The notes beneath the pieces are model-generated. The model worked only from the letters and a program-made list of their open reading frames with translations. It was not told the origin of the DNA and ran no database searches. Source: an uncultured Granulosicoccaceae bacterium (lineage in GTDB: Bacteria; Pseudomonadota; Gammaproteobacteria; Granulosicoccales; Granulosicoccaceae). Taken from it: a DNA stretch of 64,000 nt. Location of the stretch: assembly GCA_938035945.1 (NCBI GenBank), contig CALHOU010000048.1:1-64000 (forward strand). Reading direction: 5' to 3'. Of this stretch, positions 45,615-54,085 are shown in pieces; position 1 is the stretch's first letter; every line of letters starts with the position of its first letter. Position numbers and translations under genes: made by a program.

Positions 45615-47282
45615 TCAAACAGCCAGCTTTTTATAACGGACACGTTTGGGCTGAACCGCTGCATCACCTAAGCGCTCGCGTCTATCAGCTTCGTATTCAG
45701 CATAGTTGCCTTCAAAGAAATTTATTTCTGATGGATCTTCATACGCCAATATATGGGTAGCAACACGATCAAGAAACCATCTGTCGTGCGAGATAACTAT
45801 CGCAGCCCCTGCAAAATCCAACAGCGCCTCTTCCAGTGCGCGTAAGGTTTCAACATCTAAATCATTTGATGGTTCATCGAGCAGCAAGACATTCGCGCCC
45901 TGCTTTAAAGTCATTGCCAAATGCAAGCGGCCGCGCTCACCACCAGAGAGGTCCTTAACAATTTTCTGTTGATCAGCACCCTTAAAGTTAAATCGGCCAA
46001 CATAATTTCTTGAAGGAATTTCGTAGTTCCCAATTTGTAGTGTATCCGACCCGCCAGACAACACTTCGAAAACTGTTTTTTCGCCTTCGAGGTCATCTCG
46101 GCTTTGGTCAACATAAGCCAGTTGTACTGTTTCGCCTTTAACAATGCTACCCGAATCGGGTTGTTCTTGGTCCATGATCATGCGAAACAGGGTTGACTTA
46201 CCAGCACCGTTACCGCCAATAACGCCAACGATGGCACCTTGAGGAATTGTGAAAGACAAGTCTTCAATCAACATCCGATCGCCATAAGACTTCGATACAT
46301 TATGAAACTCAATCACTTTGTCGCCTAGACGAGGACCAGGCGGAATGTAGATCTCATTGGTTTCAGAACGCTTTTGAAATTCCTGTGTTTGCATTTCTTC
46401 AAAACGGGCCAAACGAGCCTTGGATTTTGACTGCCGCCCTTTCGCACCTTGACGCACCCATTCAAGTTCCGCCTTCATGGCTTTGGCATGGGCCGACTCT
46501 TGTTTAGATTCTGTTTCCAGGCGTTGCGCTTTTGCGTCCAACCACCCAGAGTAGTTACCTTCATGCGGAATACCGTAACCGCGATCAAGTTCTAGAATCC
46601 AGCCAGCAACGTTATCCAGAAAATAACGATCATGGGTGATGGCAACCACGGTACCATTGAAGTCGTGCAGGAACTGCTCTAACCAACCAACCGAATCAGC
46701 ATCAAGGTGGTTAGTGGGCTCGTCGAGCAACAACATATCAGGACCTGATAACAACAAACGACACAATGCGACGCGTCGTTTTTCACCGCCTGATAAGTGT
46801 TCAACTTTAGCATCCCAATCTGGAAGACGCAGTGCATCGGCGGCAATCTCTAATTGATGCTCCAGGTTGTGCGCATCACTGGCTTGCAGAATCGCTTCAA
46901 GCTTACCTTGCTCGGCTGCAAGCGCGTCGAAGTCAGCATCAGGTTCCGCGTACAAAGCATAGATTTCATCTAAACGGGCTTGCGCCGACTTGATTTCATC
47001 AACGGCTTCTTCCACCACTTCTCTAACCGTTTTAGTAGGGTCGAGGTCTGGCTCCTGCGGCAAGTATCCGACGTTGATGCCTGGCATCGGTCGCGCCTCG
47101 CCCTCAATTTCTGTATCCACGCCAGCCATGATGCGGAGTAAAGTCGACTTCCCGGCACCATTGAGCCCAAGCACGCCGATTTTTGCACCCGGAAAGAATG
47201 AAAGCGATATATCGCGAAGAATCTGACGCTTTGGCGGAACGATTTTGCCCACCCGATTCATGGTGTATACGTATTGAGCCAT
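45615..47282 (-). CDS. ettA: Energy-dependent translational throttle protein EttA
   Basis: A 555-residue ABC-F protein that binds the ribosomal E site and gates translation by ATP level. It has two ATP-binding domains. Walker A motifs are GLNGAGKST and GGNGAGKST, signatures LSGGEKRR and LSGGERGR, with the arm/linker (LEWVRQGAKGRQSKSKARL) between. The N-terminus AQYVYTMNRVGKIVPPKR is specific for EttA. No membrane domain. It may share a transcript with upp-mttB-GMC downstream. Confidence 0.96.
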   Translation of the reverse strand: MAQYVYTMNRVGKIVPPKRQILRDISLSFFPGAKIGVLGLNGAGKSTLLRIMAGVDTEIEGEARPMPGINVGYLPQEPDLDPTKTVREVVEEAVDEIKSAQARLDEIYALYAEPDADFDALAAEQGKLEAILQASDAHNLEHQLEIAADALRLPDWDAKVEHLSGGEKRRVALCRLLLSGPDMLLLDEPTNHLDADSVGWLEQFLHDFNGTVVAITHDRYFLDNVAGWILELDRGYGIPHEGNYSGWLDAKAQRLETESKQESAHAKAMKAELEWVRQGAKGRQSKSKARLARFEEMQTQEFQKRSETNEIYIPPGPRLGDKVIEFHNVSKSYGDRMLIEDLSFTIPQGAIVGVIGGNGAGKSTLFRMIMDQEQPDSGSIVKGETVQLAYVDQSRDDLEGEKTVFEVLSGGSDTLQIGNYEIPSRNYVGRFNFKGADQQKIVKDLSGGERGRLHLAMTLKQGANVLLLDEPSNDLDVETLRALEEALLDFAGAAIVISHDRWFLDRVATHILAYEDPSEINFFEGNYAEYEADRRERLGDAAVQPKRVRYKKLAV

Positions 47283-47538
47283 TCTGCTTAGCTACCTCTG
47301 ATGGTCGTTTGAACTTGAGAAGTAGCATTGTATCGAAATCAGGGCCTGCTCCATAGCGTGAGTGCGCCGTAAGTGACCAATTTTCCCACCCTACCCGTGC
47401 CCATTTCGGCTACATCCGGCCAGACGGCAATGATCCAGCGGCGAACTACCGCAAAGCGCACTAGACTAAGGGTATCAAGTACAAAATCAATGGCAGATCT
47501 GACATCAGGTCTTGCCCACAACACGATGGTCTATTGAT

Positions 47539-48777
47539 ATGTTTGATTCGTTTTTTCCCAAACCGAAGCTTTTCTTTTTATCTGCGGTGCTTTGGTTTTT
47601 TGTGGTGCTCGCTATTTGGCACTTGGGGGCTAAAGAATGGGCCGATAGCCTCGCTTTGTTTGGCAGAGGTTTAGCAGAGGTGGCGCCCGGGGAACGAGGG
47701 CCATTTTTGACGGCCGCAAAAAGTTGGGTGTATCAATATATTGTCATCACCTCAATTATGTTTTGTCTTCTATGGGCATATTTTGGGCGCAGTCGCTGGT
47801 TTGCCTGGTCAGTTGGCGGCTCCACTTTCATTCTTGTATTCACCTACTTCGTTGTTCAAATTTCGGTGTGGATAAACAACTGGTATGGAGAGTTCTATGA
47901 CTTAATACAAAGTGCATTGACAGACAACAATGCGGCCGGCGTTACCGCAGCGGATCTCTATTCGCAAATCGCAACGGTTTTATATATTTTAATCCCGACC
48001 ATTTTGGCCAGAGTGCTGTTTACCTATTTTGTGTCGCACTATGTTTTTCGTTGGCGCACAGCGATGAATGAATACTACATGTTGCATTGGAAAAAATTGA
48101 GACTCATAGAGGGTGCGTCCCAACGAGTGCAAGAAGACACCATGAGATTTGCCGCAATGATGGAAGGTCTCGGGGCAAGATTTGTTAGTTCGGTTATGAC
48201 CTTATTAGCATTTCTACCCGTGTTATGGAACCTTTCAAAACAAGTAACTGAATTACCGATCATCGGACCAGTGTCTGGCTCGCTCGTATTTGTTGCCTTA
48301 CTATCATCGATATTCGGTACCATTCTCTTGGCCATTGTTGGTAGAAAGTTACCGGGATTGGAATTTAATAATCAAAAAGTGGAGGCGGCATACAGAAAAG
48401 AGCTGGTGCATGGCGAAGACAGTGTGGAGCGAGCACAACCACCCACCATCGCTGAATTATTTGCAGGCGTTCGCAAAAACTACTTCAAGCTCTATTTTGA
48501 ATACCTTTATTTCAATGTCTTTCGTTTCGCGTACCTACAAGGCTCTAACTTCTTTTTATTGATAGCCCTTGTTCCTACTTTTGTGGCTGGTGCAATTACT
48601 TTTGGCGTGTTCCAACAGATCTCTCAAGCATTTAGTCGAGTTGAGGGCTCATTCCAATACTTGGTTAACTCGTGGACGCAAATTGTAGAACTGATGTCAA
48701 TTTACAAACGACTCAAAGCATTTGAGTCGGCTATTGATGGCGAGAGCTCAGATGAGCCTGAGTTAGGTATGGCATAG
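47539..48777 (+). CDS. sbmA: SbmA/BacA-type peptide transporter
   Basis: A 412-residue inner-membrane protein, close in length to E. coli SbmA (406). The start MFDSFFPKPKLFFLSAVLW, the middle NNWYGEFYDLIQ, FVSHYVFRWRTAMNEYYM and RVQEDTMRFA blocks, and the C-terminal FQYLVNSWTQIVELMSIYKRL all match the family. It imports peptides and some antimicrobial peptides, using the proton gradient. ATG 47539 is chosen because it matches the family start; a TTG at 47512 is in frame. Confidence 0.95.
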   Translation: MFDSFFPKPKLFFLSAVLWFFVVLAIWHLGAKEWADSLALFGRGLAEVAPGERGPFLTAAKSWVYQYIVITSIMFCLLWAYFGRSRWFAWSVGGSTFILVFTYFVVQISVWINNWYGEFYDLIQSALTDNNAAGVTAADLYSQIATVLYILIPTILARVLFTYFVSHYVFRWRTAMNEYYMLHWKKLRLIEGASQRVQEDTMRFAAMMEGLGARFVSSVMTLLAFLPVLWNLSKQVTELPIIGPVSGSLVFVALLSSIFGTILLAIVGRKLPGLEFNNQKVEAAYRKELVHGEDSVERAQPPTIAELFAGVRKNYFKLYFEYLYFNVFRFAYLQGSNFFLLIALVPTFVAGAITFGVFQQISQAFSRVEGSFQYLVNSWTQIVELMSIYKRLKAFESAIDGESSDEPELGMA

Positions 48778-48815
48778 TTGAGTCAACCACTTAAGGGTTC
48801 ACGGATGAACCCAAA

Positions 48816-49334
48816 TTAACGAATCCGCGCTAGCCCATCACGATACACCGCAATCTTGTCGATATAGTGTTGCGCGCCTGCATCCATCATATCCAGCGCC
48901 TTATCGTCTAGTTGTTTTATCACTTTGGCAGGTGAGCCAAGCACCAAGGAACCATCGGGAATTTCCATTCTTTCTGTTACCAATGCATTGGCGCCAATCA
49001 AGCAATGCTTGCCAATCACGGCATCATTCAACACAACCGCATTAATGCCGATCAAACTACCATCGCCAACCGTGCATCCATGCAGCATGGCTTTATGCCC
49101 TACCGTGACTCGCTGACCCAATTTAATCGGATGACCAACATCAACGTGCAGAACGGCACCGTCCTGAACATTGGTTCCGTCGCCTAACTCGATGGTGTCA
49201 TTATCGCCACGCAGCACCGCATTAAACCAAATACTCACATCCTCTCCAAAGCGGATATCACCTATCACAGAAGCACCGGGTGCGACGTAATAATTCTCAC
49301 TAGTGGAGGGCTGTTTATCACCGAGTTTGTACAT
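48816..49334 (-). CDS. Gamma-carbonic-anhydrase-like hexapeptide protein
   Basis: A 172-residue left-handed beta-helix protein (YrdA/PaaY type). Hexapeptide repeats run through most of the chain. Zinc His residues are visible in HVDVGHP and VGHKAMLHGC. A C-terminal helix (about residues 142-172) packs on the helix. It may be a carbonic anhydrase or a related acyl-CoA-linked hydrolase; the exact role in the cell is uncertain. Confidence 0.9.
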   Translation of the reverse strand: MYKLGDKQPSTSENYYVAPGASVIGDIRFGEDVSIWFNAVLRGDNDTIELGDGTNVQDGAVLHVDVGHPIKLGQRVTVGHKAMLHGCTVGDGSLIGINAVVLNDAVIGKHCLIGANALVTERMEIPDGSLVLGSPAKVIKQLDDKALDMMDAGAQHYIDKIAVYRDGLARIR

Positions 49335-49519
49335 GACTGTAGGTATCCAGTTTTTGTCCTAGTTCACACTATACCGTAGCCCGAATCGGTGCGTTGCTGT
49401 GATGTGTATCCCACATCCGTAGAGTCACGCCTAGATCACACGATCGTCGCACGAACACGGCTAAGGATCGGCCAAATTCACCCGATATAAGTAGAGTAAC
49501 AAACGAGGATTACTGAGCC

Positions 49520-50017
49520 ATGAGTTCATCTCAAGCCATAGAACAAGCAGTCGCGGACAAGCCTAAGCATCAGCGTAAGCTGGTGAATGCCGTGTGGGAA
49601 CCGTTCCTGCAATTCAAGCTGCTGATGTACATGCTGGGTTTAACAGCCTTAGTCGCTGTATTACTGGGTGCGTTCTTATACGTTGCCTTCGGTAATCTTA
49701 TTGGCAGTATTTCAACAGCCGGCGCTGGCGCGAGCTACTACGAGGACGAGATCAGCATGCAGCTGATTTATCTTTTCCGTTATTGCGGTGCACTGTTCGT
49801 ACTGTACGTATTACTATTGGCCGCAGTCTGCGTAGCCTACACACACCGATTGGTTGGCCCATTCAGACCTTTCACCCGCCACGTTGAAGAACTGGCCAAA
49901 GGTAACTATTCAAGTCGCGTTGTTTTAAGAAAAGGCGACGTTAGAATGCTCAACGAATATGCGGAACGGCTTAACGAACTTGCCGTAAATCTTGAAACCA
50001 AAGATAAACACAGTTAA
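49520..50017 (+). CDS. Orphan two-TM HAMP-like membrane protein
   Basis: A 165-residue protein with no output domain. A basic cytoplasmic N-terminus is followed by two membrane segments (about 35-57 and 88-110). The loop between them (about 30 residues) faces the periplasm. A HAMP-like region follows (HRLVGPFRPFTRHVEELAKGNYSSRV...DVRMLNEYAERLNELA), and the chain ends just after it. HAMP proteins normally pass signals to a kinase, cyclase or chemotaxis domain; none is present, so it may modulate another sensor or be a part of one. A strong terminator follows. Confidence 0.75.
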   Translation: MSSSQAIEQAVADKPKHQRKLVNAVWEPFLQFKLLMYMLGLTALVAVLLGAFLYVAFGNLIGSISTAGAGASYYEDEISMQLIYLFRYCGALFVLYVLLLAAVCVAYTHRLVGPFRPFTRHVEELAKGNYSSRVVLRKGDVRMLNEYAERLNELAVNLETKDKHS

Positions 50018-50044
50018 GCCTCATACAACACTAACTTTATAGAA

Positions 50045-50070
50045 AGGCCCGATTCGTCGGGCTTTTTTTT
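50045..50070 (+). terminator. Strong rho-independent terminator
   Basis: GCCCGA pairs with TCGGGC around the stable tetraloop TTCG, followed by eight T (50063-50070). It lies 30 bases after the HAMP-protein stop and clearly ends that transcript. Confidence 0.92.
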
Positions 50071-50158
50071 GCGTGTTTATAATGTATCCCCCACTTTGGT
50101 CCCGGCTATTATTCACTTATGCTAATCTGATTGACAGGTCAAAAGCGAGTGGGAACCG

Positions 50159-50515
50159 ATGGGCGTGAAACGTATCGTGGCAAACATTGCCACCAACGAC
50201 ACCGCAGCTGCAACGCTTTTCTATAAAGAGATACTCGAACTCGATGTTGCTATGGACATGGGTTGGATCACCACATACATATCTATGCACTCTCAATCAT
50301 GCCAACTCAGCGTGGCAACCGAAGGCGGCTCGGGTACAAGCGTGCCTGACTTATCCATTGAAGTGGATAATATCGAGCAGGTGTATCAGCGCATGCAAGA
50401 GAGTGAATTTAAGATTCTCTACGATTTGATTGAAGAACCTTGGGGAGTTAGACGATTCTATGTTCAAGACCCGTTTGGTAAACTTATCAACATTCTTGAA
50501 CACGTACCCGACTAG
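50159..50515 (+). CDS. VOC-family protein
   Basis: A 118-residue VOC domain: RIVANIATNDTAAATLFYKEILELDV, a central SMHSQSCQLSVA strand, then LSIEVDNIEQVYQRM and FYVQDPFGKLINILEH. It resembles bleomycin-resistance/glyoxalase-type proteins. It lies 10 bases upstream of a GNAT gene, and both could take part in modifying or binding a small molecule. Substrate unknown. Confidence 0.82.
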   Translation: MGVKRIVANIATNDTAAATLFYKEILELDVAMDMGWITTYISMHSQSCQLSVATEGGSGTSVPDLSIEVDNIEQVYQRMQESEFKILYDLIEEPWGVRRFYVQDPFGKLINILEHVPD

Positions 50516-50525
50516 CAGCGCAGAG

Positions 50526-50993
50526 ATGTCATTAACGATACGTCTTGCCAAGCCGACAGATACCCCGGCAGTAGAAGCCTGCGCTCGTCTCGCCTACCAG
50601 CCATACGTTAAACGGATGCAACAAAAGCCTGCGCCGATGATTGCAAACTTCACCCTACAAATCTCAGACGGTTTTGTTTGGGTGGCCATAAAAAACAATT
50701 CGATTGCGGGCTATGTTGTGTTCTATCCGCTTGCCAATAGCATGCACTTGGAGAATGTAGCGGTTCTACCATCGATGGCGGGAATGGGTATAGGCAAACA
50801 ATTGATCGAGCATGTAGAGCAACAGGCTTGCGCACAAAATATTTATCGCTTAGAACTTTATACTAATGAAATGATGCACGAAAATATAAACATGTATGTG
50901 CATCTTGGCTTCACTGAAATCGAGCGTAGAAGCCAGGGTGGCTTTAATCGCGTATTTTTTGAAAAACGACTAACACTAAACGATGATGATTAG
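50526..50993 (+). CDS. GNAT N-acetyltransferase
   Basis: A 155-residue GNAT enzyme. The acetyl-CoA pyrophosphate motif is MAGMGIGKQLIEHVE, preceded by the strand MHLENVAVLPS; the C-terminal part has ENINMYVHLGFTEIERR. Substrate unknown. I chose ATG 50526, just after the VOC stop; an in-frame ATG at 50430 would overlap the VOC gene by 86 bases. Confidence 0.88.
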   Translation: MSLTIRLAKPTDTPAVEACARLAYQPYVKRMQQKPAPMIANFTLQISDGFVWVAIKNNSIAGYVVFYPLANSMHLENVAVLPSMAGMGIGKQLIEHVEQQACAQNIYRLELYTNEMMHENINMYVHLGFTEIERRSQGGFNRVFFEKRLTLNDDD

Positions 50994-51020
50994 TTAGTGC
51001 ATACACAAACTCACTGTTCT

Positions 51021-51488
51021 TCAATATAACTCGCGTTTTTCGATTTTTGCAAACATATGCTTTAACCAGGGCGGCGTGTTGAGTTGCTTTATCTCATCTA
51101 GGTTAAAAAAACAACAATCTTCAAGCTCATCGAAATCCGGTTGTGGTGTACCGCTTAACAATTCACATTCAAACACGGCAGTTACATAATTCACTTCATC
51201 ACCGTTGGGATAAACAATCAAATATTCAGGCCCGCTAAACACACCCAGCAATCCAACTAATTTAACCTCAACCCCAAGCTCTTCCTTTAATTCTCTTAGC
51301 AAAGACTCATCCGGTCTCTCGCCAGGTTCTATCATCCCACCCGGTGTCGTCCACTCCAGCGCTCCGGTATTACGAACTAACATGACCTGGCCATCAGTAT
51401 TCTTAAGAATACCGCTTACAGATGGCAGCCCAAGTAGTCGATTGCCGACTAAAGCACGAATGGATGCAAGGTGTTCTGATATAGCCAT
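51021..51488 (-). CDS. NUDIX hydrolase
   Basis: A 155-residue NUDIX protein. The box GGMIEPGERPDESLLRELKEELGVE fits G-x5-E-x7-R-E-x2-E-E-x-G in full, so metal and diphosphate binding should work. Sequence around it (SVSGILKNTDGQVMLVRN) resembles ADP-ribose or NDP-type hydrolases. ATG 51488 is preferred; the longer frame to 51650 adds a basic tail that overlaps the hydrolase gene upstream. Substrate unknown. Confidence 0.88.
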   Translation of the reverse strand: MAISEHLASIRALVGNRLLGLPSVSGILKNTDGQVMLVRNTGALEWTTPGGMIEPGERPDESLLRELKEELGVEVKLVGLLGVFSGPEYLIVYPNGDEVNYVTAVFECELLSGTPQPDFDELEDCCFFNLDEIKQLNTPPWLKHMFAKIEKRELY

Positions 51489-51534
51489 GCAAGTATTCCT
51501 TATAGTTAACCCACCGGCACGTGGTTTTAATTTC

Positions 51535-52230
51535 TTAACTTGTGCCGGCGTGCTTATCGATAAACGCTTGAACCGCTCTAGCCGATTGCGTTGGCTGCGT
51601 CTGTAGTAAAAAATGACCCGCTTTAAACTGATGAAACTCGGCCTGTTCAAAAGACGCTTTTAGCTGATTAGTTACGCGCCGTTTAACCAATGCGTCAGTC
51701 CGTGACTGCATGAGCATTACAGGCAGATCAATCGATTTTGCCTGCTCCGTGACGTTAATCTTAGCCACGCTTTGCAGCCTTGATCTAGTTAAGTTCGCGG
51801 ATAAACCCTTTATGCACCTGTTTAGCTCTTGCACCGACACAGCATTGTCTTCACTGTTCGATAGCAACCAGTGAAGCACCACATTGGGCGGTTGAACGAG
51901 CCATGGATCGGGTAGTAGACGGGAAAGTTTAATGAGTAAGGGATTGGGATTCGATAAAAAGGTATTGACCAAAATCAAGCCTTTCATTGCCGGATTTTCT
52001 TCTGTCGCTATAGAAACCGCAATCGGACCAGAAAACGACTCGGCTAACAACATGTAAGGCTCATCTTCGGGCAATATGTCACGCACGTATTCGGTGAGCA
52101 CGTCATAACCCAAGCCTTCCTTAAACGGGTATAGAACAGTTTTTATGGAAAGCGATGGCGCCAAAGCTTGCTCGAAATGCTCGAATAAATCGCCTGAACC
52201 ATCCAGACCGGGCAGTAGAACTAACTTCAC
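51535..52230 (-). CDS. Small alpha/beta hydrolase
   Basis: A 231-residue hydrolase. N-terminal strand MKLVLLPGLDGSGD includes the oxyanion Leu-Asp. The nucleophile is in AESFSG, a G-to-A variant of GxSxG. The acid may be in MQSRTDALV and the His in FKAGHFLL. There is no signal peptide. It resembles small esterases of the AB-hydrolase group. It lies between a secreted lipase-like gene (33 bases upstream) and the NUDIX gene (46 bases downstream), all on the minus strand. Confidence 0.8.
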   Translation of the reverse strand: MKLVLLPGLDGSGDLFEHFEQALAPSLSIKTVLYPFKEGLGYDVLTEYVRDILPEDEPYMLLAESFSGPIAVSIATEENPAMKGLILVNTFLSNPNPLLIKLSRLLPDPWLVQPPNVVLHWLLSNSEDNAVSVQELNRCIKGLSANLTRSRLQSVAKINVTEQAKSIDLPVMLMQSRTDALVKRRVTNQLKASFEQAEFHQFKAGHFLLQTQPTQSARAVQAFIDKHAGTS

Positions 52231-52263
52231 TGTCTTACTTGCTTCGCTTTGGCGGGTGTTGAT

Positions 52264-53073
52264 CTAGTTTCCTGAGCGGTATTCACAATCAGGGTATTCA
52301 GCGTCAGCAGAAATAAATTTACCAGTTTGCAGGTAGCTGATGATTTCCGGCATCACCTCTTCATTTTCCATAATAAAAGGGTGTGATACGTGCACTTGTA
52401 AGTGCGCACACATTCCTTCGAGCTTGGAACTCTCAACTGATACTTTGCCATCGTCCGGGTCAGGCAAGTATGTTGATAACACTAAATTGATGCTGAAAGT
52501 ACCTGCAATAATGGCGATATCACTCATTGCACGCCCAAGCTTTAAGGGTAGGCTGTTACTATCGGTACCCATTTGCAAACCTGCCGGCCCATTTAAGAAT
52601 TGAAAGCCAGGCACATCGCGCAGCGCATCAACCGCTTCACTGCCTTTGTTAGGCGGTGCAAGCATAACAGTGCGAGAAAAATTCTCTGCACCATGTGTCT
52701 GAACATAGTGCCGAAACAAAATGCCACCCATAGAATGGGTCACCACATGAATTTTTTTCGCGCCCTGCTCCTCACATTGTTTAAGGCCTTGATTGATGGC
52801 AGGGCCAGAAAGCTCTTCAACCGGTTTCTTTCTTGACGGGTAATCGATTTTTGCAACCAGAAAACCGGCTTTTATGAGCTCTGCTTGCAAGTCGCTCATC
52901 GAGGCCGATGTGCGCGCAAGACCGTGGAGAAGTATCACGCATTCGGCGCTCTCACCAGACTCGCTGTCGGTGTTGGCTAAACTGGTCGTTGTCAATAAAC
53001 ATAAGAGCGCACCAAGCGCTACACCCGCAAACGTTACTGATGCGCTCAATCGCTTAAAGTTTATTAACTTCAT
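52264..53073 (-). CDS. Secreted lipase-like alpha/beta hydrolase
   Basis: A 269-residue protein with a signal peptide (hydrophobic stretch then SLANTDS). The oxyanion block is LLHGLARTS and the nucleophile is in THSMGG; LPDPDDG and HVSHPF give the likely Asp and His. It resembles the triacylglycerol lipase/acetyltransferase-hydrolase group. ATG 53073 is chosen because it begins the signal peptide; the longer frame to 53127 would bury it. Confidence 0.83.
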   Translation of the reverse strand: MKLINFKRLSASVTFAGVALGALLCLLTTTSLANTDSESGESAECVILLHGLARTSASMSDLQAELIKAGFLVAKIDYPSRKKPVEELSGPAINQGLKQCEEQGAKKIHVVTHSMGGILFRHYVQTHGAENFSRTVMLAPPNKGSEAVDALRDVPGFQFLNGPAGLQMGTDSNSLPLKLGRAMSDIAIIAGTFSINLVLSTYLPDPDDGKVSVESSKLEGMCAHLQVHVSHPFIMENEEVMPEIISYLQTGKFISADAEYPDCEYRSGN

Positions 53074-53164
53074 GTCGCTCTGCCTCTTCGCAGCTATTGA
53101 GTCACCGCGCTGTAAAAGAAACGGCAATTCGAGTCATTATTGTACTGGGCCACATATTAGCAGC

Positions 53165-54079
53165 TTAGGTGCTGTTAAATCCTCTGGCCCCCGGTGTGCG
53201 GGTTAGCATTTGATTGCGTTTAGATTCGCGGTACACAGTAAAAATGGCGGCCGCAACAATTATACCTGCGCCAATCCAAGTGCTTAGCTGCGGAAGCTGA
53301 TTAAACACGTAGTATCCAATCACTGCTGCAAACAACAATCGGCCGTAGTCCAAGGTAGCCAGCAAGGAGGCCTCGCCATGTTTATACGCGTATATATTTG
53401 AGCGTTGTGCGAAAAAGGATACAATGCCAATGGCTGCAATAACAATCCATTCGGTATTAGTCGGTTGCACCCAATTCATCATAGCCGGTATCACCGTGAC
53501 GACACCAACACCAAACACTTGATAGGCGATTATCGAGTTACTTGATTCCGTACGGCTTAGCAATCGAATAATCACCATCACAAGCCCTGCGGCTGCGGCG
53601 CCAGCAATCGCATATAAACCATAAATACTGTAGCCACTGGTACCCGGCTGGAGCATCACGCCAACGCCGACAAATCCAACGGCGATGGCAGCCCATCGAT
53701 ATCGACCAACATGCTCTTTAAGAATAATCATGGCGAAGACGGTTATAAAAAAGCTTTTTGAAAAGCCCAAGGCCGTTGCATCTGCCAATGGCATATTCAC
53801 CACGGCTGTAAAACCACCAAGCAAAGCAATAAGCGCTAGACCAACTCGAATCAGTTGTAAGCCCGGACGCTTAGTTTGCAGCGCTTGAGGAAAATTATTG
53901 AACAGCGCTGGCGACAACATCACAAACATGCCAACTTGACGCAAAAATAATAGTTGAATAATCGGGATTCGCTCACCTGCGAATTTAATTAGGGAAACAC
54001 TGATGGTCAGCAGCGCTGCCGCGCACATAAGCAACAACGCGCCTTTCGAATTATCTGACCATGCATGAAAGCGCAGCAC
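53165..54079 (-). CDS. EamA/DMT-family transporter
   Basis: A 304-residue inner-membrane protein with about ten hydrophobic segments in two EamA repeats (the first near residues 12-140, the second near 150-285). DATALGFSKSFFITVFAMIILKE is a typical EamA helix pair. It probably exports a metabolite or amino acid; which one is unknown. It starts six bases after the repeat-containing periplasmic protein, so translation may be coupled. Confidence 0.88.
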   Translation of the reverse strand: MLRFHAWSDNSKGALLLMCAAALLTISVSLIKFAGERIPIIQLLFLRQVGMFVMLSPALFNNFPQALQTKRPGLQLIRVGLALIALLGGFTAVVNMPLADATALGFSKSFFITVFAMIILKEHVGRYRWAAIAVGFVGVGVMLQPGTSGYSIYGLYAIAGAAAAGLVMVIIRLLSRTESSNSIIAYQVFGVGVVTVIPAMMNWVQPTNTEWIVIAAIGIVSFFAQRSNIYAYKHGEASLLATLDYGRLLFAAVIGYYVFNQLPQLSTWIGAGIIVAAAIFTVYRESKRNQMLTRTPGARGFNST

Positions 54080-54085
54080 ACGCCC

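Noticed and set aside
47339-47524. 61-codon minus-strand frame before sbmA
   Set aside because: It lies in the ettA-sbmA intergenic space, has no ribosome site and overlaps the sbmA leader; no recognisable features.
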